From: Hyphomicrobiales bacterium
GTDB lineage: Bacteria; Pseudomonadota; Alphaproteobacteria; Rhizobiales; Rhizobiaceae
Length of the DNA: 64,000 nucleotides
Reading direction: 5' to 3'
NCBI GenBank assembly: GCA_900473915.1
Contig: UCNG01000006.1
Location: 186,001-250,000 of the forward strand
The translations under genes were made by a program, and so were the position numbers. Shown here in pieces: positions 8,759 through 18,284 of this stretch. The notes beneath the pieces were generated by a model. That model was given only the letters and a program-made list of their open reading frames with translations. It was not told where the DNA came from and did not search any database. Position 1 is the stretch's first letter. Every line of letters starts with the position of its first letter.

Positions 8759-9709
8759 ATGAAGACGAGCATCACCACAAGCGCGACACGCGCAGCTGAC
8801 CGCAGCCGCCACTGGCACGAGGCCATTGCCTCGGCCTATTTTCCGCTAGACCTCCGGTTCCGTGAGGCCGACCAGTTTTCTGGTGACCTGACGACATGGC
8901 GGTTCGGAAATGTTTCGATTTCAAGGCTGACCTGCGACGCGCTTCAATATCTGCGTCTTCCGCATCATTTCCGTGGCACGCGCGACGAGGAATTCCTGGT
9001 TACCGTGCCTGTGAAGGCGGAAGTGTTCTTTTCACAGTGCGGCCGAGAAATCAAATGCAGGCCGGGTGGCTTTTTCCTGGAACGTAGCAGCGAACCCTAT
9101 CATTTCAGCCATACCGAGGCGGCGGATATGTGGGTGCTGAAAGTAGAAGCGGATGCGCTCGGCGGTCGGATGCGCGCACCCGACCGCTTCTGTACCCTTC
9201 GTTTCGAAGCGAGTAACGGAGCGGGAGGACTTTTCACCGATATGCTTCAACTTCTGCCGGGACGCTTCGACGGCATGACGCAGGAGACCCGGATTACCGT
9301 CGGGCGGCAGCTTATCGATCTGCTGGTACTCGCCATCAAGGCGGATGACCGAGTATTGACTTCCGGCAATTCGACAGTGCGCAATGCTCACCTCGCCCGT
9401 ATCGAGACCTATATACGCGCGCATCTGCAGGATGTGCGGCTCGATCCGGACCGCATCGCAAGAGCTTGCGGAATTTCCACCCGCTATCTCCACGAATTGT
9501 TCAAGGACACCGGTCAGACCGTGCGCAACTGGATTCGCGATCAGCGTCTTGCAGCCTGCCGGGAAGCGCTGGAAGACCCTGACAACGTTCAGACTGCTGC
9601 CGAAATTGCCTATAGTTGGGGTTTCAGTGATCAGGCCCAGTTCTCGCGCACATTCAAGGCCCAGTTCGGCTTGCCTCCTGGAGAATATCGCGAGAATTCG
9701 CGCCAATGA
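8759..9709 (+). CDS. AraC-family transcriptional regulator
   Basis: Regulator of 316 residues, N-terminal AraC_binding_2-like sensor followed by the helix-turn-helix pair (ARACGISTRYLHELFKDTG and AAEIAYSWGFSDQAQFSRTFK) and the usual FGLPPGEYR ending. The frame is open from 8534, but the ATG at 8759 has AGAGGGGAAG just upstream and matches the family length. This family (FeaR-like) often controls catabolism of amines and aromatic compounds. It is divergent from hyuB and is the likely activator of the cyclic-amide operon. Confidence 0.85.
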   Translation: MKTSITTSATRAADRSRHWHEAIASAYFPLDLRFREADQFSGDLTTWRFGNVSISRLTCDALQYLRLPHHFRGTRDEEFLVTVPVKAEVFFSQCGREIKCRPGGFFLERSSEPYHFSHTEAADMWVLKVEADALGGRMRAPDRFCTLRFEASNGAGGLFTDMLQLLPGRFDGMTQETRITVGRQLIDLLVLAIKADDRVLTSGNSTVRNAHLARIETYIRAHLQDVRLDPDRIARACGISTRYLHELFKDTGQTVRNWIRDQRLAACREALEDPDNVQTAAEIAYSWGFSDQAQFSRTFKAQFGLPPGEYRENSRQ

Positions 9710-9834
9710 TGAATTGGGTTCCGACAGCCGAGGCATGATGGATACGCCAGCGCAAAACCGGTTTCAACGGCAGCATCGGATCGCCTCTAAGCAATGTGAC
9801 GGAGCCTTGAGCCTGACCAGAAGCGCCGACCATG

Positions 9835-9871
9835 TTTCTACCGCCAAAATTGGTCTCTTTGGCGGTAGAAA
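9835..9871. terminator. Bidirectional terminator hairpin
   Basis: Perfect 14-base inverted repeat (arms 9835-9848 and 9858-9871, loop of 9) between the convergent AraC and autotransporter genes. The arms begin and end in T3/A3, so the hairpin can serve both strands. Confidence 0.75.
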
Positions 9872-9885
9872 TAGTTCCAAGAAAT

Positions 9886-12800
9886 TTAGAACTTTACGCT
9901 CAGCCTGGCCTTGCCCGCATTTTGATTGAAGCTTGAACCATACTGACCTGAATATTCAAGACCCAGCGTCGTCTGATTGCCAAGATCAATATCAAAGCCA
10001 GCCTTGATAATTGCGGTGTCCTTCGCAATTGGCGCGCCAGCCACCTCAAATATCGTTCCGGCATCGAATGCGGCTGCTGTCGTCGGAATGGTATCGCCAT
10101 AGGCGTGCTGCCAGCCAACCGTACCGCTAAGCCGGGCATTCATGCCGCCCAATACGACTGGAGCGGAAGCGCGGAGACCAATTGTGCTAAACGTGGCTGT
10201 CGTCGTTTCTTTTCCAATCCGGAGCGCTGCGTTCCCGCCATGCTCATTGAACCGGTCGGTTTGCAGGCGCACCACAGCGACATTTGCGAATGGCTCGATC
10301 GCCGTTCCGTTCAGATCAAAACGATGCGAGAGTTCGCCGAATGCCTGAAAGCTGTTTGCGCTGTAATCGGCATCAAGACTTTCTGAAAAGCCGGGGAAGG
10401 CGACAAGGCGATCCGTTTCGATCTTGTGCCAGCTATAAGCAAGGCCTGCCTTGAGCGTCGTCGCGCTCCACTGGGTGCCGCCATAGATTCCCAGATGGTA
10501 GTTATCACTGTGGCCAGACGAGTTGCGATCATTCACATCGAAACTGGTGCGGCTATAGCCTGCGAGAGCACCCAGCCTCCAGTTTTCGGCGACTTCCGCG
10601 TCATAGCCCGCAACAAAGCCGCCCGTCGATTGCTTCAGCTTGCCAGCATTTCCATCCGCGCCGGTTTCACTCCATTGACCGAGCGCCTGCCCCCAGATTG
10701 CTGCGCGCGGCGCAGAAACCTGCGTCGAATCCGTATCCGTTGCGACCGACGATGATGCAGCATGCTGCCCCCCGCCACCAAACGCCGCGTCGACGCGGTC
10801 CAAAACGGCATTGCGAACGATGGAGCTGTCATTGATGAGCGCAGTTCGCGTCGAAGCATGGATTTCACCCGAAAGCGCATTGAATGCGCGACGCGCATTC
10901 TCTTCACTGTCCTGCATCACGACCGTATCGTAAACGGCATTACCAGCACCAAGATTCTCGACGGCTACGGCCACCGATTTCTGATTGCTTGTCTTCGCCG
11001 TTGCAGCGAAGTCGACACTGTTGCGAGCAATGTCGAGATAGACCGCATTGGGGTCATAGGCCAGACCAAGATCGACGAAAGGCATGTTCTGGCTCAAATC
11101 GCCGAACGTACCCGCAATGCCGCCTTCAGCACTCAAAATGGTGTAGCGCTTGCCCGGCATATAGGTGCCAGCGGCTTTTTCTATATAGACCTTCGCGCCA
11201 CCAAGCGTCGCCTTTCCGCTGACATCGATGCGGTCGCTTTTACCGGAGGCATCAATTTCCGCGAGGTAAGTGGCTTCCGCATCAAATGCCAGATCGCCAG
11301 TGACCTTCAGCGTGCCGATAGAATTGCCCGGTGCGATGATACTGCCGGCGCCGGCATAAAGGCCTCCCATTGAACCTGCACCACCCAGATGAGCGCCGTT
11401 TTCCACGCGAACTGTGCCACCAAGGAATGCTCCTGAATGGGATGCATCGCCAATGACAAGACCGCCTTCTTTTACAGTTGTCCCACCTGTATAGGTGTTG
11501 ACGCCGTTCAGAACCAGCACACCAGCGCCGGACTTCGTGAGACTGCCAGTGCCATCAATATTACCGTCAAAACGGGTATTGGCGGACTGGTCAACGGTCA
11601 GAGCTGCCGAGCCAAGGCTCACTGTACCGCCCTCGCCCATCAGTGACGACATGCTCACATTGAAATTGTTGAGATCGAGCTTGCCGCCATTCACCGCGAA
11701 AGCCGTATTGTTGACGAATGCCCCGTCCACGCCAGCCTGCAGCACTCCGCTTTCCACCAAGGTTCCGCCCGTATAGCTGTTTGCCTGGCCCAGAACGAGC
11801 GTACCGGCTCCACGCTTGAGCAGTGCGCCCTCACCTGTGGCTTGCTGCAGCAGCGTCACGCGGTTGTTGGCATCAGCAATGTCGATCCATCCAAGCCCCT
11901 CAAGCGACACGGTGCGATCCAGCGTTTTCATGTCGCTGCCCGTTATACGCAAGCCGCCATCAATGAGACGCAGCCGAGCATCGGCATTGCCAAGAGCTGC
12001 GTCTTCGCTGACAAGGATCGTCCCGCCGTCGGTGACCGCTGTTTCACCGATGAAGGAATGATCATCGATGCAATAGTCCTTGATCGCCTGCTGGAAGCGC
12101 GCATCCGTGCTCTCGCAGTTGAGCAATGTCTTCTTTTCGTCAAGCGTCAGATCGCTCAGAATCGGTTTGCCATTGGCATCCGAAATCTGGCCGAGATAGA
12201 GATCCCTGCGTTGATTGTTTCGCGTTAGAACAAATTCCTTGTTCTTTTCCGCAAAACCATAAGCATTGGCACCCCAAACGAGACGCGTCTTGCTGGTTTC
12301 ATTTTCCGAGTAGGTCTGGAGCTGCGGGCCAACCCATCGAAAATCATGCGCAACGGGTTCATGGTCGGAGATTGCTTCCGGCTGGCGGCCCGGCCGAGTG
12401 ACTGTTACGTCCTTGATCACTCCCGTGTAGGGATCATTGGGATCATCCACAATCTCATACCATTTTCCGAATGGCCGCGAGACGAGGAAGTGATCGATCT
12501 TGGCACGGTCCCAGCTCGCCCAGGTATTGGTTGCGTCTTCGCCTGCCGATGGCCAAGTGGTGCTGCCATCGTTGAGATCATGTGGCTTGAAATCTTCGCG
12601 GACCGCATCAGTCTGGAGCAGCATATACTGCTTCTTGAGCACATTCATCGTGACCGGCGTGTTGTTGGCAACCGCATAAGTTTCGTCTTGCAGCCCGACA
12701 TCCTTCCCGGCCTTGTAGGCGGCTGCAAGAGCGTCGCCCCATTGCTTCCACGACAGGGTGTCGATGTCCTGTCCGGTATAGGCTTCCTGAATGACCGCAC

Positions 12801-13485
12801 GCATCGTCTGCTGATCGGCGTTGAGAACATATTGCCGCGTCAGATCGCGATAAAAAGTGTTGCCGTCAGATTGCTGCATCAGTCTGATCTGCGCATCGAT
12901 GTGATGAAGGCCGCGCTCGGAAACATCTCCCGCATTGAAATCGCCCATGACGATGATTGGCTGGATGGCCCCTTTTGCCCATGTGTTGAGGGCTTTGGCT
13001 TCATTCACGCGACCGGTTGACCCATCCGCATAATCGAGATGAACCGTGCCGATGAGCGTCTGCGGACGCGAGCCCTGGGCATCCAGCTGAGTATAGCTGA
13101 CATAACGACCTTGCGTATTTCCGCCCAGATTGATTGTGCCGAACTTGCCGGGCAAACGCGAAATGATACCCACATCGCCGACCTGCACATTACCGTAAGT
13201 GCCGCGGCCCGCGGTTTGGAGGAAATCGGGTATGCGGGTCACATAGGTACTACCGTTGACTTCCTGCATCCCCAGGACATCGAAATTGGCGGCTGCCATA
13301 AAATCCGCTGTCAATTCCGGGTTCTGCTTGAACTTGTTCCAGATATTGAGCGTCATGATGCGAATGTCATAGCTATCGGCCGCGCGTGCCGGAACGGCAG
13401 CAATTCCTGCGACAGCGACACCGCATAAAAGCTGCGCCGTTAAAGCCAAAAACTTTCCGTTACGTTTGGTCGTCCCCGGTACCAT
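9886..13485 (-). CDS. Autotransporter with EEP-family nuclease/phosphatase passenger
   Basis: Type V secreted protein of 1199 residues. The frame opens at 13584, but the ATG at 13485 has AAGGACCGAGGG upstream and begins a clear signal peptide ending VPARAAD near residue 36. Residues about 38-390 form an endonuclease/exonuclease/phosphatase domain with its catalytic set intact: TLNIWN (45-50), MQEV (E75), VHLD, GDFN (181-184), KIDHF (329-333) and SDHEP (373-377). Then come two autotransporter-associated beta-strand repeats (AGTLVLGQANSYTGGT and AGVLVLNGVNTYTGGT) and a C-terminal beta-barrel of about 270 residues ending ARLSVKF with the terminal Phe expected for BAM insertion. It should expose or release a metal-dependent nuclease or phosphodiesterase at the cell surface. 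It shares a promoter region with the DeoR gene. Confidence 0.88.
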   Translation of the reverse strand: MVPGTTKRNGKFLALTAQLLCGVAVAGIAAVPARAADSYDIRIMTLNIWNKFKQNPELTADFMAAANFDVLGMQEVNGSTYVTRIPDFLQTAGRGTYGNVQVGDVGIISRLPGKFGTINLGGNTQGRYVSYTQLDAQGSRPQTLIGTVHLDYADGSTGRVNEAKALNTWAKGAIQPIIVMGDFNAGDVSERGLHHIDAQIRLMQQSDGNTFYRDLTRQYVLNADQQTMRAVIQEAYTGQDIDTLSWKQWGDALAAAYKAGKDVGLQDETYAVANNTPVTMNVLKKQYMLLQTDAVREDFKPHDLNDGSTTWPSAGEDATNTWASWDRAKIDHFLVSRPFGKWYEIVDDPNDPYTGVIKDVTVTRPGRQPEAISDHEPVAHDFRWVGPQLQTYSENETSKTRLVWGANAYGFAEKNKEFVLTRNNQRRDLYLGQISDANGKPILSDLTLDEKKTLLNCESTDARFQQAIKDYCIDDHSFIGETAVTDGGTILVSEDAALGNADARLRLIDGGLRITGSDMKTLDRTVSLEGLGWIDIADANNRVTLLQQATGEGALLKRGAGTLVLGQANSYTGGTLVESGVLQAGVDGAFVNNTAFAVNGGKLDLNNFNVSMSSLMGEGGTVSLGSAALTVDQSANTRFDGNIDGTGSLTKSGAGVLVLNGVNTYTGGTTVKEGGLVIGDASHSGAFLGGTVRVENGAHLGGAGSMGGLYAGAGSIIAPGNSIGTLKVTGDLAFDAEATYLAEIDASGKSDRIDVSGKATLGGAKVYIEKAAGTYMPGKRYTILSAEGGIAGTFGDLSQNMPFVDLGLAYDPNAVYLDIARNSVDFAATAKTSNQKSVAVAVENLGAGNAVYDTVVMQDSEENARRAFNALSGEIHASTRTALINDSSIVRNAVLDRVDAAFGGGGQHAASSSVATDTDSTQVSAPRAAIWGQALGQWSETGADGNAGKLKQSTGGFVAGYDAEVAENWRLGALAGYSRTSFDVNDRNSSGHSDNYHLGIYGGTQWSATTLKAGLAYSWHKIETDRLVAFPGFSESLDADYSANSFQAFGELSHRFDLNGTAIEPFANVAVVRLQTDRFNEHGGNAALRIGKETTTATFSTIGLRASAPVVLGGMNARLSGTVGWQHAYGDTIPTTAAAFDAGTIFEVAGAPIAKDTAIIKAGFDIDLGNQTTLGLEYSGQYGSSFNQNAGKARLSVKF

Positions 13486-13576
13486 CCCTCGGTCCTTTTC
13501 TTGGAAGGTGCTTCCATTTCGGTGCGACAGCCAGATTGACCATCCAACTTCAACCGCTGCTGAAATGACAGAGTTC

Positions 13577-13669
13577 AATGTCACTTTTATTACATTTTAC
13601 TCTCCGGCAGGGCATCTGGACTCCAGAACGGGAGTTCCTCGACAGTAAATGTCATTAATATTACATTTT
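13577..13669. promoter_or_regulatory. Paired operator repeats between autotransporter and DeoR gene
   Basis: Two 22-base elements at 13577-13598 and 13648-13669, 71 bases apart, match at 18 positions. Each has an AATGT...ACATT inverted repeat at its ends, and the differences are confined to the centre. Placed in the divergent gap, they are good candidates for binding the adjacent DeoR-family regulator, possibly with looping. Confidence 0.55.
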
Positions 13670-13746
13670 TATTCGCTATCGATTCAGGAAGATATCCATA
13701 TTTCAACCCCACAATTTCCTCGCCTCATTCAACGTGGAAATGAAAT

Positions 13747-14571
13747 ATGGTTCTGAGAAATCAGGCGCATAAGGACACAACGACAAACATGAGCGAAATT
13801 TCTGGTTCCGGTAGCAAAAAGGGAATCCGGCAGCAGATGTTGTTGCAGTGGATTGAGAACAGCCACTATGTTTCTCTTGAAGAGATCGCAGAACGGTTCC
13901 GTGTCACCACCCAGACAGCGCGGCGCGACATTGCTGATCTGGAGCATCGGGGAAAAGTCCGAAAGCTGCATGGCGGTGTGTCGCAACTGGCGCCGCTTGA
14001 TCCCCTGACCTACCGTCAGCGCAGACATGATCGAGCCGACGAGAAGGTGCGAATTGCCGAAGCTGTCGCCGCGCTCATTCCCGATGGCGCCACTGTTTTT
14101 CTCGACACCGGTACGACATGCGAAGCGATTGCCAATGCGCTTGTCAGCCGAAAGCGGCTGCACCTCGTCACTTACAGCTTGCGATCTGCCGCCATCATCA
14201 GCGAGAAGACGGATTTCACCCTCGCCGTTCCCGGTGGTTTCGTACGCCCTATCGATGGGGGAATGTTTAGGGAAGACACACCGGAATTCATTCGGCGTTT
14301 CAAGTTCGACTATGCCATCATCTCCGTGAGCGGCATCGATGATGACGGCGATCTATGCGACGACGATCATACGGAGGTAGCCGTCGTTTCAGCAGCGCTT
14401 GGGCAGGCTGCACACAAATTGCTCGCAGTCGATAGCTCGAAATTTGGCAAGCGTGCCATGGTGAAGCTTGGTTCGGTTCGCGACGTCACCGCCGTCATAA
14501 CAAATGAAATGCCCGCTCCGATTTTGGCCCGCATGCTTGAGGAAGCCGATATCCCCGTCATTCTCTCGTGA
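13747..14571 (+). CDS. DeoR-family transcriptional regulator
   Basis: Repressor of 274 residues with an N-terminal helix-turn-helix (YVSLEEIAERFRVTTQTARRDIADLEHRGKV region, about residues 41-72) followed by the DeoR C-terminal sensor fold, including FLDTGTTCEAIA, the sugar-phosphate-like binding segment, and YAIISVSGIDDDGDL. The GlpR-like N-terminus (RQQMLLQWI) suggests a phosphorylated sugar or polyol ligand. A second ATG at 13789 would remove 14 residues and is also possible. No sugar operon is next to it; the only close partner is the divergent autotransporter, with two shared operator candidates. Confidence 0.85.
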   Translation: MVLRNQAHKDTTTNMSEISGSGSKKGIRQQMLLQWIENSHYVSLEEIAERFRVTTQTARRDIADLEHRGKVRKLHGGVSQLAPLDPLTYRQRRHDRADEKVRIAEAVAALIPDGATVFLDTGTTCEAIANALVSRKRLHLVTYSLRSAAIISEKTDFTLAVPGGFVRPIDGGMFREDTPEFIRRFKFDYAIISVSGIDDDGDLCDDDHTEVAVVSAALGQAAHKLLAVDSSKFGKRAMVKLGSVRDVTAVITNEMPAPILARMLEEADIPVILS

Positions 14572-15534
14572 CCGGCAGACCGGCAGGCGTTAACATCCAT
14601 AGACGTACAATGTGCTGCTCCCCGCGTGGGCAGAGCCTTCCTTCCGAAAGCGGCGACGTTCTTTCTGAAACGCCGAACCGACATCCGCAACCTTCAGAAC
14701 TGAGCCGAAAAGCGCGCCTTCTGGGTCGCACATTCGGTTCTTATATCGTACTGATAAATATGGTTTTCCGAATCCCTATTAAACCTAAATTGGCATTAGG
14801 TTTTGTCCGGCTGACGGTCGCAAAAGGCTTTTGAAGGGGATTGCGAGGCGGCATTGCGCGCTGGTTCTTCAGAAGCCAGCATGGCCTGCTTGATAGTTTC
14901 AAGGCTACCCTGATTTGGTTAAGAAATCCACCCCTGAAAACAGGAAGCGGGATAAGCGGCAAGGGAAAATCTATCTACTCGCCCTCTCCCCGAAGAAAAG
15001 CTCGTCGTCCGAACGACGGAGCTAAACAAGAATGAGGCCGGGCGAAAAATCGGCCGATCTGATGAATAGAGTTGCCCTCTCCTTCCCCGCCGCCAAAACG
15101 CTCTGGCTTGATCCGGGAGCCGCCACGCGGTCATCTTGCGTTGTGGGATTGCGGTATGGGACTTTCGCCAACCCGCTTTTGGGCGAGCGAGCCCGGATGA
15201 AACCGGTATCGTCACTTTCGCGGCCTGCCAAGAATGACGCGACTATAGAGTGTCTTGAGCCATCCGCATCAACGACGGACCAGGTAGAGATGATCTCAGC
15301 TTGCAAATACATAAAGACTGTCCATCGCCTCCACCGGCAATGGGGCCGTTTCTGCCGTCGCATCTGGCGCATCTTCACGAGCCGTTTTGCATCATTTCGG
15401 TTTTGCAATGATCACGGCGCTGCCGCACCCCAGAGAATCGGCCCCAAGCGATTCTTCCACTGAAAAGCCACGCCTGTTCGGTGTGGAAACGGACTCTTCC
15501 CGATTGAAATTTCGGGCCAGTTTAGGACCTCGAA
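14572..15534. other. Gene-poor region upstream of repA
   Basis: About 1 kb without a convincing gene. Frames open on both strands around 15022-15463 lack family features and mirror each other. The stretch about 14980-15180 has an imperfect hairpin (15000-15024) and looks like an intergenic repeat of the kind scattered through Brucella-type genomes, but no second copy is in the window. AT content rises from about 15530 towards repA. Confidence 0.4.
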
Positions 15535-15554
15535 TTTTAGACCGCCGTCTAAAA
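15535..15554. promoter_or_regulatory. parS-like partition site 1
   Basis: Inverted repeat TTTTAGAC-CGCC-GTCTAAAA with perfect 8-base arms, about 190 bases before repA. The core TTAGAC-N-GCC-GTCTAA recurs between repA and repB. RepABC replicons carry such palindromes as RepB-binding parS sites. Confidence 0.7.
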
Positions 15555-15742
15555 TGCATAAAAGCTCATAAAAACAAGGAGATACCGAAAATACTGCCGA
15601 ATCGATAAAATTTGGCTTAATTTTAATGTCGGCGCTAACTCTTTGTTAATTCGGCTGCCCCTTGCGATAGAATAAGAATCGGACATAATGACGGTATTTA
15701 GGCGGTATCAGTTCCAATGCCGTCACTAGGGACACCAAGCAA

Positions 15743-16939
15743 ATGAATATCGCAAATCCGGCAGCAGCCTTGTCGTTTGACGACATGATATTATCGCAAG
15801 GGCGCGAGATTTCTCGCAAGCTCAATCTGCTGCGTCACGAAAACTTTCCGCCGGATGCGCGCAAGAACATGCTGCGCCAGTTTTCGATGGCCGAGGCCGC
15901 CTATTTCCTCGGTGTCTCCCCCAGTAATCTCAAGAAATTACATCTTGAGGGCAAGGGAGTCGAGCCGACCATTCTGACAGGTGGTCGCCGCGCCTATAGT
16001 GTCGAGCAAATTCAGGAACTGCGCCAGTGGCTCGACCAAAACGGTCGCGCTGAGGTCAAGCGCTACGTTCCGCATCGTCGCGGCAATGAAAAGCTTCAGG
16101 TTATCGGCGTCGTCAACTTCAAGGGCGGCTCGGGCAAAACCACGACGGCCGCGCATCTGGCGCAACATATGGCGCTGACCGGCCATCGCGTCCTTGCCAT
16201 CGATCTCGATCCGCAGGCTTCGCTTTCTGCCCTGCACGGCATCCAGCCCGAACTCGATGAGTTTCCCTCGCTCTATGAGGCAATTCGTTACGATGCCGAA
16301 AGGAAGCCTATTCGCGAGGTTATCCGGCGGACGAATTTCCCCGGTCTTGATATTATTCCAGCCATGCTGGAGTTGCAGGAATATGAATATGACACCCCGC
16401 TCGCCATGCAGAATGGCGGCGAGGGCAAGACATTCTGGAACCGCATCGCGAAAGCTCTTGCCGACGTCGACAGCGACTATGATGTCGTGGTCATCGACTG
16501 CCCTCCCCAGCTCGGCTATCTGACGCTGACGGCGCTTTCGGCTGCGACTTCGGTGCTGATCACCGTTCATCCGCAAATGCTCGACCTGATGTCCATGTCG
16601 CAGTTTCTGCTGATGCTCGGCGATATTCTGAAGACGGTTCGTCAGGCCGGCGGCGCGGTACAGCTGGACTGGTTCCGCTATCTGATCACGCGTTACGAGC
16701 CGACCGATGTCCCGCAGGCGCAGATGGTCGGCTTCATGCAGAGCATGCTGGCTTCGCATATGCTGAAGCATCAGATGCTGAAATCGACGGCGATTTCCGA
16801 TGCCGGGCTTACCAAGCAGACACTCTACGAGGTCGAACGTTCATCCATGAACCGCGGCACCTACGATCGCGCGATGGAAGCCATGGAAGCGGTCAATTCT
16901 GAAATTCGCAGCCTCGTTCATGAGGCATGGGGGCGTTAG
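15743..16939 (+). CDS. repA: RepABC partition ATPase RepA
   Basis: ParA-type Walker ATPase of 398 residues that, with RepB, segregates the replicon and represses the repABC operon. The deviant Walker A KGGSGKTTT spans 127-135; Walker B is VVVIDCPPQLGYLT. The N-terminal region holds the MerR-like DNA-binding part (MAEAAYFLGVSPSNLKKLH), as is standard for RepA of this system. It is first in the repA-repB-repC order, all on the plus strand. The length and motifs fit a full, functional protein. It marks the window as part of a secondary replicon. Confidence 0.96.
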   Translation: MNIANPAAALSFDDMILSQGREISRKLNLLRHENFPPDARKNMLRQFSMAEAAYFLGVSPSNLKKLHLEGKGVEPTILTGGRRAYSVEQIQELRQWLDQNGRAEVKRYVPHRRGNEKLQVIGVVNFKGGSGKTTTAAHLAQHMALTGHRVLAIDLDPQASLSALHGIQPELDEFPSLYEAIRYDAERKPIREVIRRTNFPGLDIIPAMLELQEYEYDTPLAMQNGGEGKTFWNRIAKALADVDSDYDVVVIDCPPQLGYLTLTALSAATSVLITVHPQMLDLMSMSQFLLMLGDILKTVRQAGGAVQLDWFRYLITRYEPTDVPQAQMVGFMQSMLASHMLKHQMLKSTAISDAGLTKQTLYEVERSSMNRGTYDRAMEAMEAVNSEIRSLVHEAWGR

Positions 16940-16951
16940 ACTGCCGTCTAA
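16936..16951. promoter_or_regulatory. parS-like partition site 2
   Basis: TTAGAC-TGCC-GTCTAA, the same 16-base core as the site at 15537-15552 apart from the base after the left arm. It overlaps the repA stop codon and the repA-repB gap, a usual parS position in repABC units. Confidence 0.7.
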
Positions 16952-17003
16952 AACGGCGAATAGTGAATAAAATCAGGTCTCTGACCGGTTTGAGGATTTA
17001 GGA

Positions 17004-17990
17004 ATGGCACGGAAGAACATATTCGAAAGCGTTATGCGGGACGAACCGGCGGCTGAACAGGGTTCGCAGTCGGTCGAAAACGTATCGCGCCGGTTCGGTG
17101 CCGCCAAATCTCTGTCCGCCTCGATCGACGAACTGGCAAAGCAGGCAGCCCAGAAGCTTGATGGCGAAACCATTGTCGAGCTCGATCCTGCTAGTCTGGA
17201 CGTTTCCTTCGTGGCTGACCGCCTGCCGGAAGCGCATGACGAAGAGTATCAGGAGCTTCTGCAAGCCATTCGCGAGCGTGGACAGGACAGCCCTATTCTG
17301 GTTCGTCCGCATCCGGAGACCAGCGGCCGCTATATGATCGTTTTCGGCCATCGCCGCGCGCGGGTGGCCAGGGAACTGGGCATCAAGGTCAGGGCAGTCA
17401 TCAAGCCCCTCGCCGATCTGGAGCATATTCTGAGCCAGGGTCAGGAAAACTCCGCCCGGGCTAATCTGAGCTTCATCGAGCGTGTTTTCTTTGCGGCGCG
17501 CCTTGAAGCTCTCGGCTTCGAACGGGAAGCCATTCAGGCGGCATTGACGGTGGATTATCAGACCCTGTCGAAGATGCTGACCATTCCGAAGGCGGTTCCG
17601 GAGCATATTCTTCTGGCGATCGGCCCGGCCAAAGGCATCGGGCGTGACCGCTGGCTGGAACTGCGCAAGCTGATTGAAATTCCCGGCAAGAAAGATGCAG
17701 CCGAAGAGCTTCTCGCGACTTCAGCCTTTGAAAATGCGTCGTCTGTCGATCGTTTCGAGCAGCTTTACGGCTATCTGAAAGGCGGAAGGCCGAAGAAGCC
17801 GGTCACCAAGGCCGCTTCGCGTCCCGGCACCAGCTGGACGGCTTCAGACAAGTCCGTCAGCGCCGTTGTCAAACAGAATGGCAAATCGGCTACATTGGCG
17901 CTCAGTGCCGCCAACGGGCCGCGTTTTGCCGATTGGCTTTCTCGCAACCTGGATGCGCTCTACGCATCATTCCAGAGCGAAGAGAAGTAA
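17004..17990 (+). CDS. repB: RepABC partition protein RepB
   Basis: ParB-family centromere-binding protein of 328 residues. It opens with MARKNIFESV, the conserved RepA-interaction motif of RepB proteins. The ParB nuclease-like domain follows, with GQDSPILVRPHP and the arginine-rich FGHRRARVARELG, then helices with AALTVDYQTLSKML that should bind parS. The gap to repA is 64 bases and contains parS. RepB acts with RepA in segregation and autoregulation. Confidence 0.95.
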   Translation: MARKNIFESVMRDEPAAEQGSQSVENVSRRFGAAKSLSASIDELAKQAAQKLDGETIVELDPASLDVSFVADRLPEAHDEEYQELLQAIRERGQDSPILVRPHPETSGRYMIVFGHRRARVARELGIKVRAVIKPLADLEHILSQGQENSARANLSFIERVFFAARLEALGFEREAIQAALTVDYQTLSKMLTIPKAVPEHILLAIGPAKGIGRDRWLELRKLIEIPGKKDAAEELLATSAFENASSVDRFEQLYGYLKGGRPKKPVTKAASRPGTSWTASDKSVSAVVKQNGKSATLALSAANGPRFADWLSRNLDALYASFQSEEK

Positions 17991-18139
17991 GTAGCGTACA
18001 GGCCGGAGCGTTTGCATCGGTCTGATTGTGTAAGGCATGTCTCCCGGAAACCGGACTGGTTCAGGATCATGACATGCTTGATTAACTTGTAAGCGTGTTT
18101 GCGTCGAAACTGTTCAAGAAAAGGAACGAGACAGCAAAA

Positions 18140-18190
18140 GAAAAAGGCCCCCAAACGTCGCCGTGTGGAAGCCCTTCTCATTGGTTTAGC
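18140..18190 (-). ncRNA. Antisense (counter-transcribed) RNA of repABC
   Basis: Between repB and repC the minus strand has a consensus -35 TTGACA (18225-18220), a 17-base spacer and a weak -10 GATTCT (18202-18197), predicting a start near 18190. The RNA ends in a strong hairpin (18173-18146, 11 of 12 pairs, 4-base loop) followed by a U-rich tail. The predicted length is about 50 nt, as in known repABC ctRNAs, which base-pair with the repC leader and set copy number. No experimental ends are available. Confidence 0.8.
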
Positions 18191-18284
18191 AGCTAGAGAA
18201 TCGCAAATCCACGAATCACTGTCAAGTGCAATTAGCGTCATTTCGGCGGGTGGATTTCTTTTGCCTTGTGGAAGGTGAAAGAAA

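Noticed and set aside
15022-15463. Open frames on both strands in the pre-repA gap
   Set aside because: Both strands are open over the same DNA, no motif or Shine-Dalgarno supports either; it looks like repeat-type intergenic DNA.
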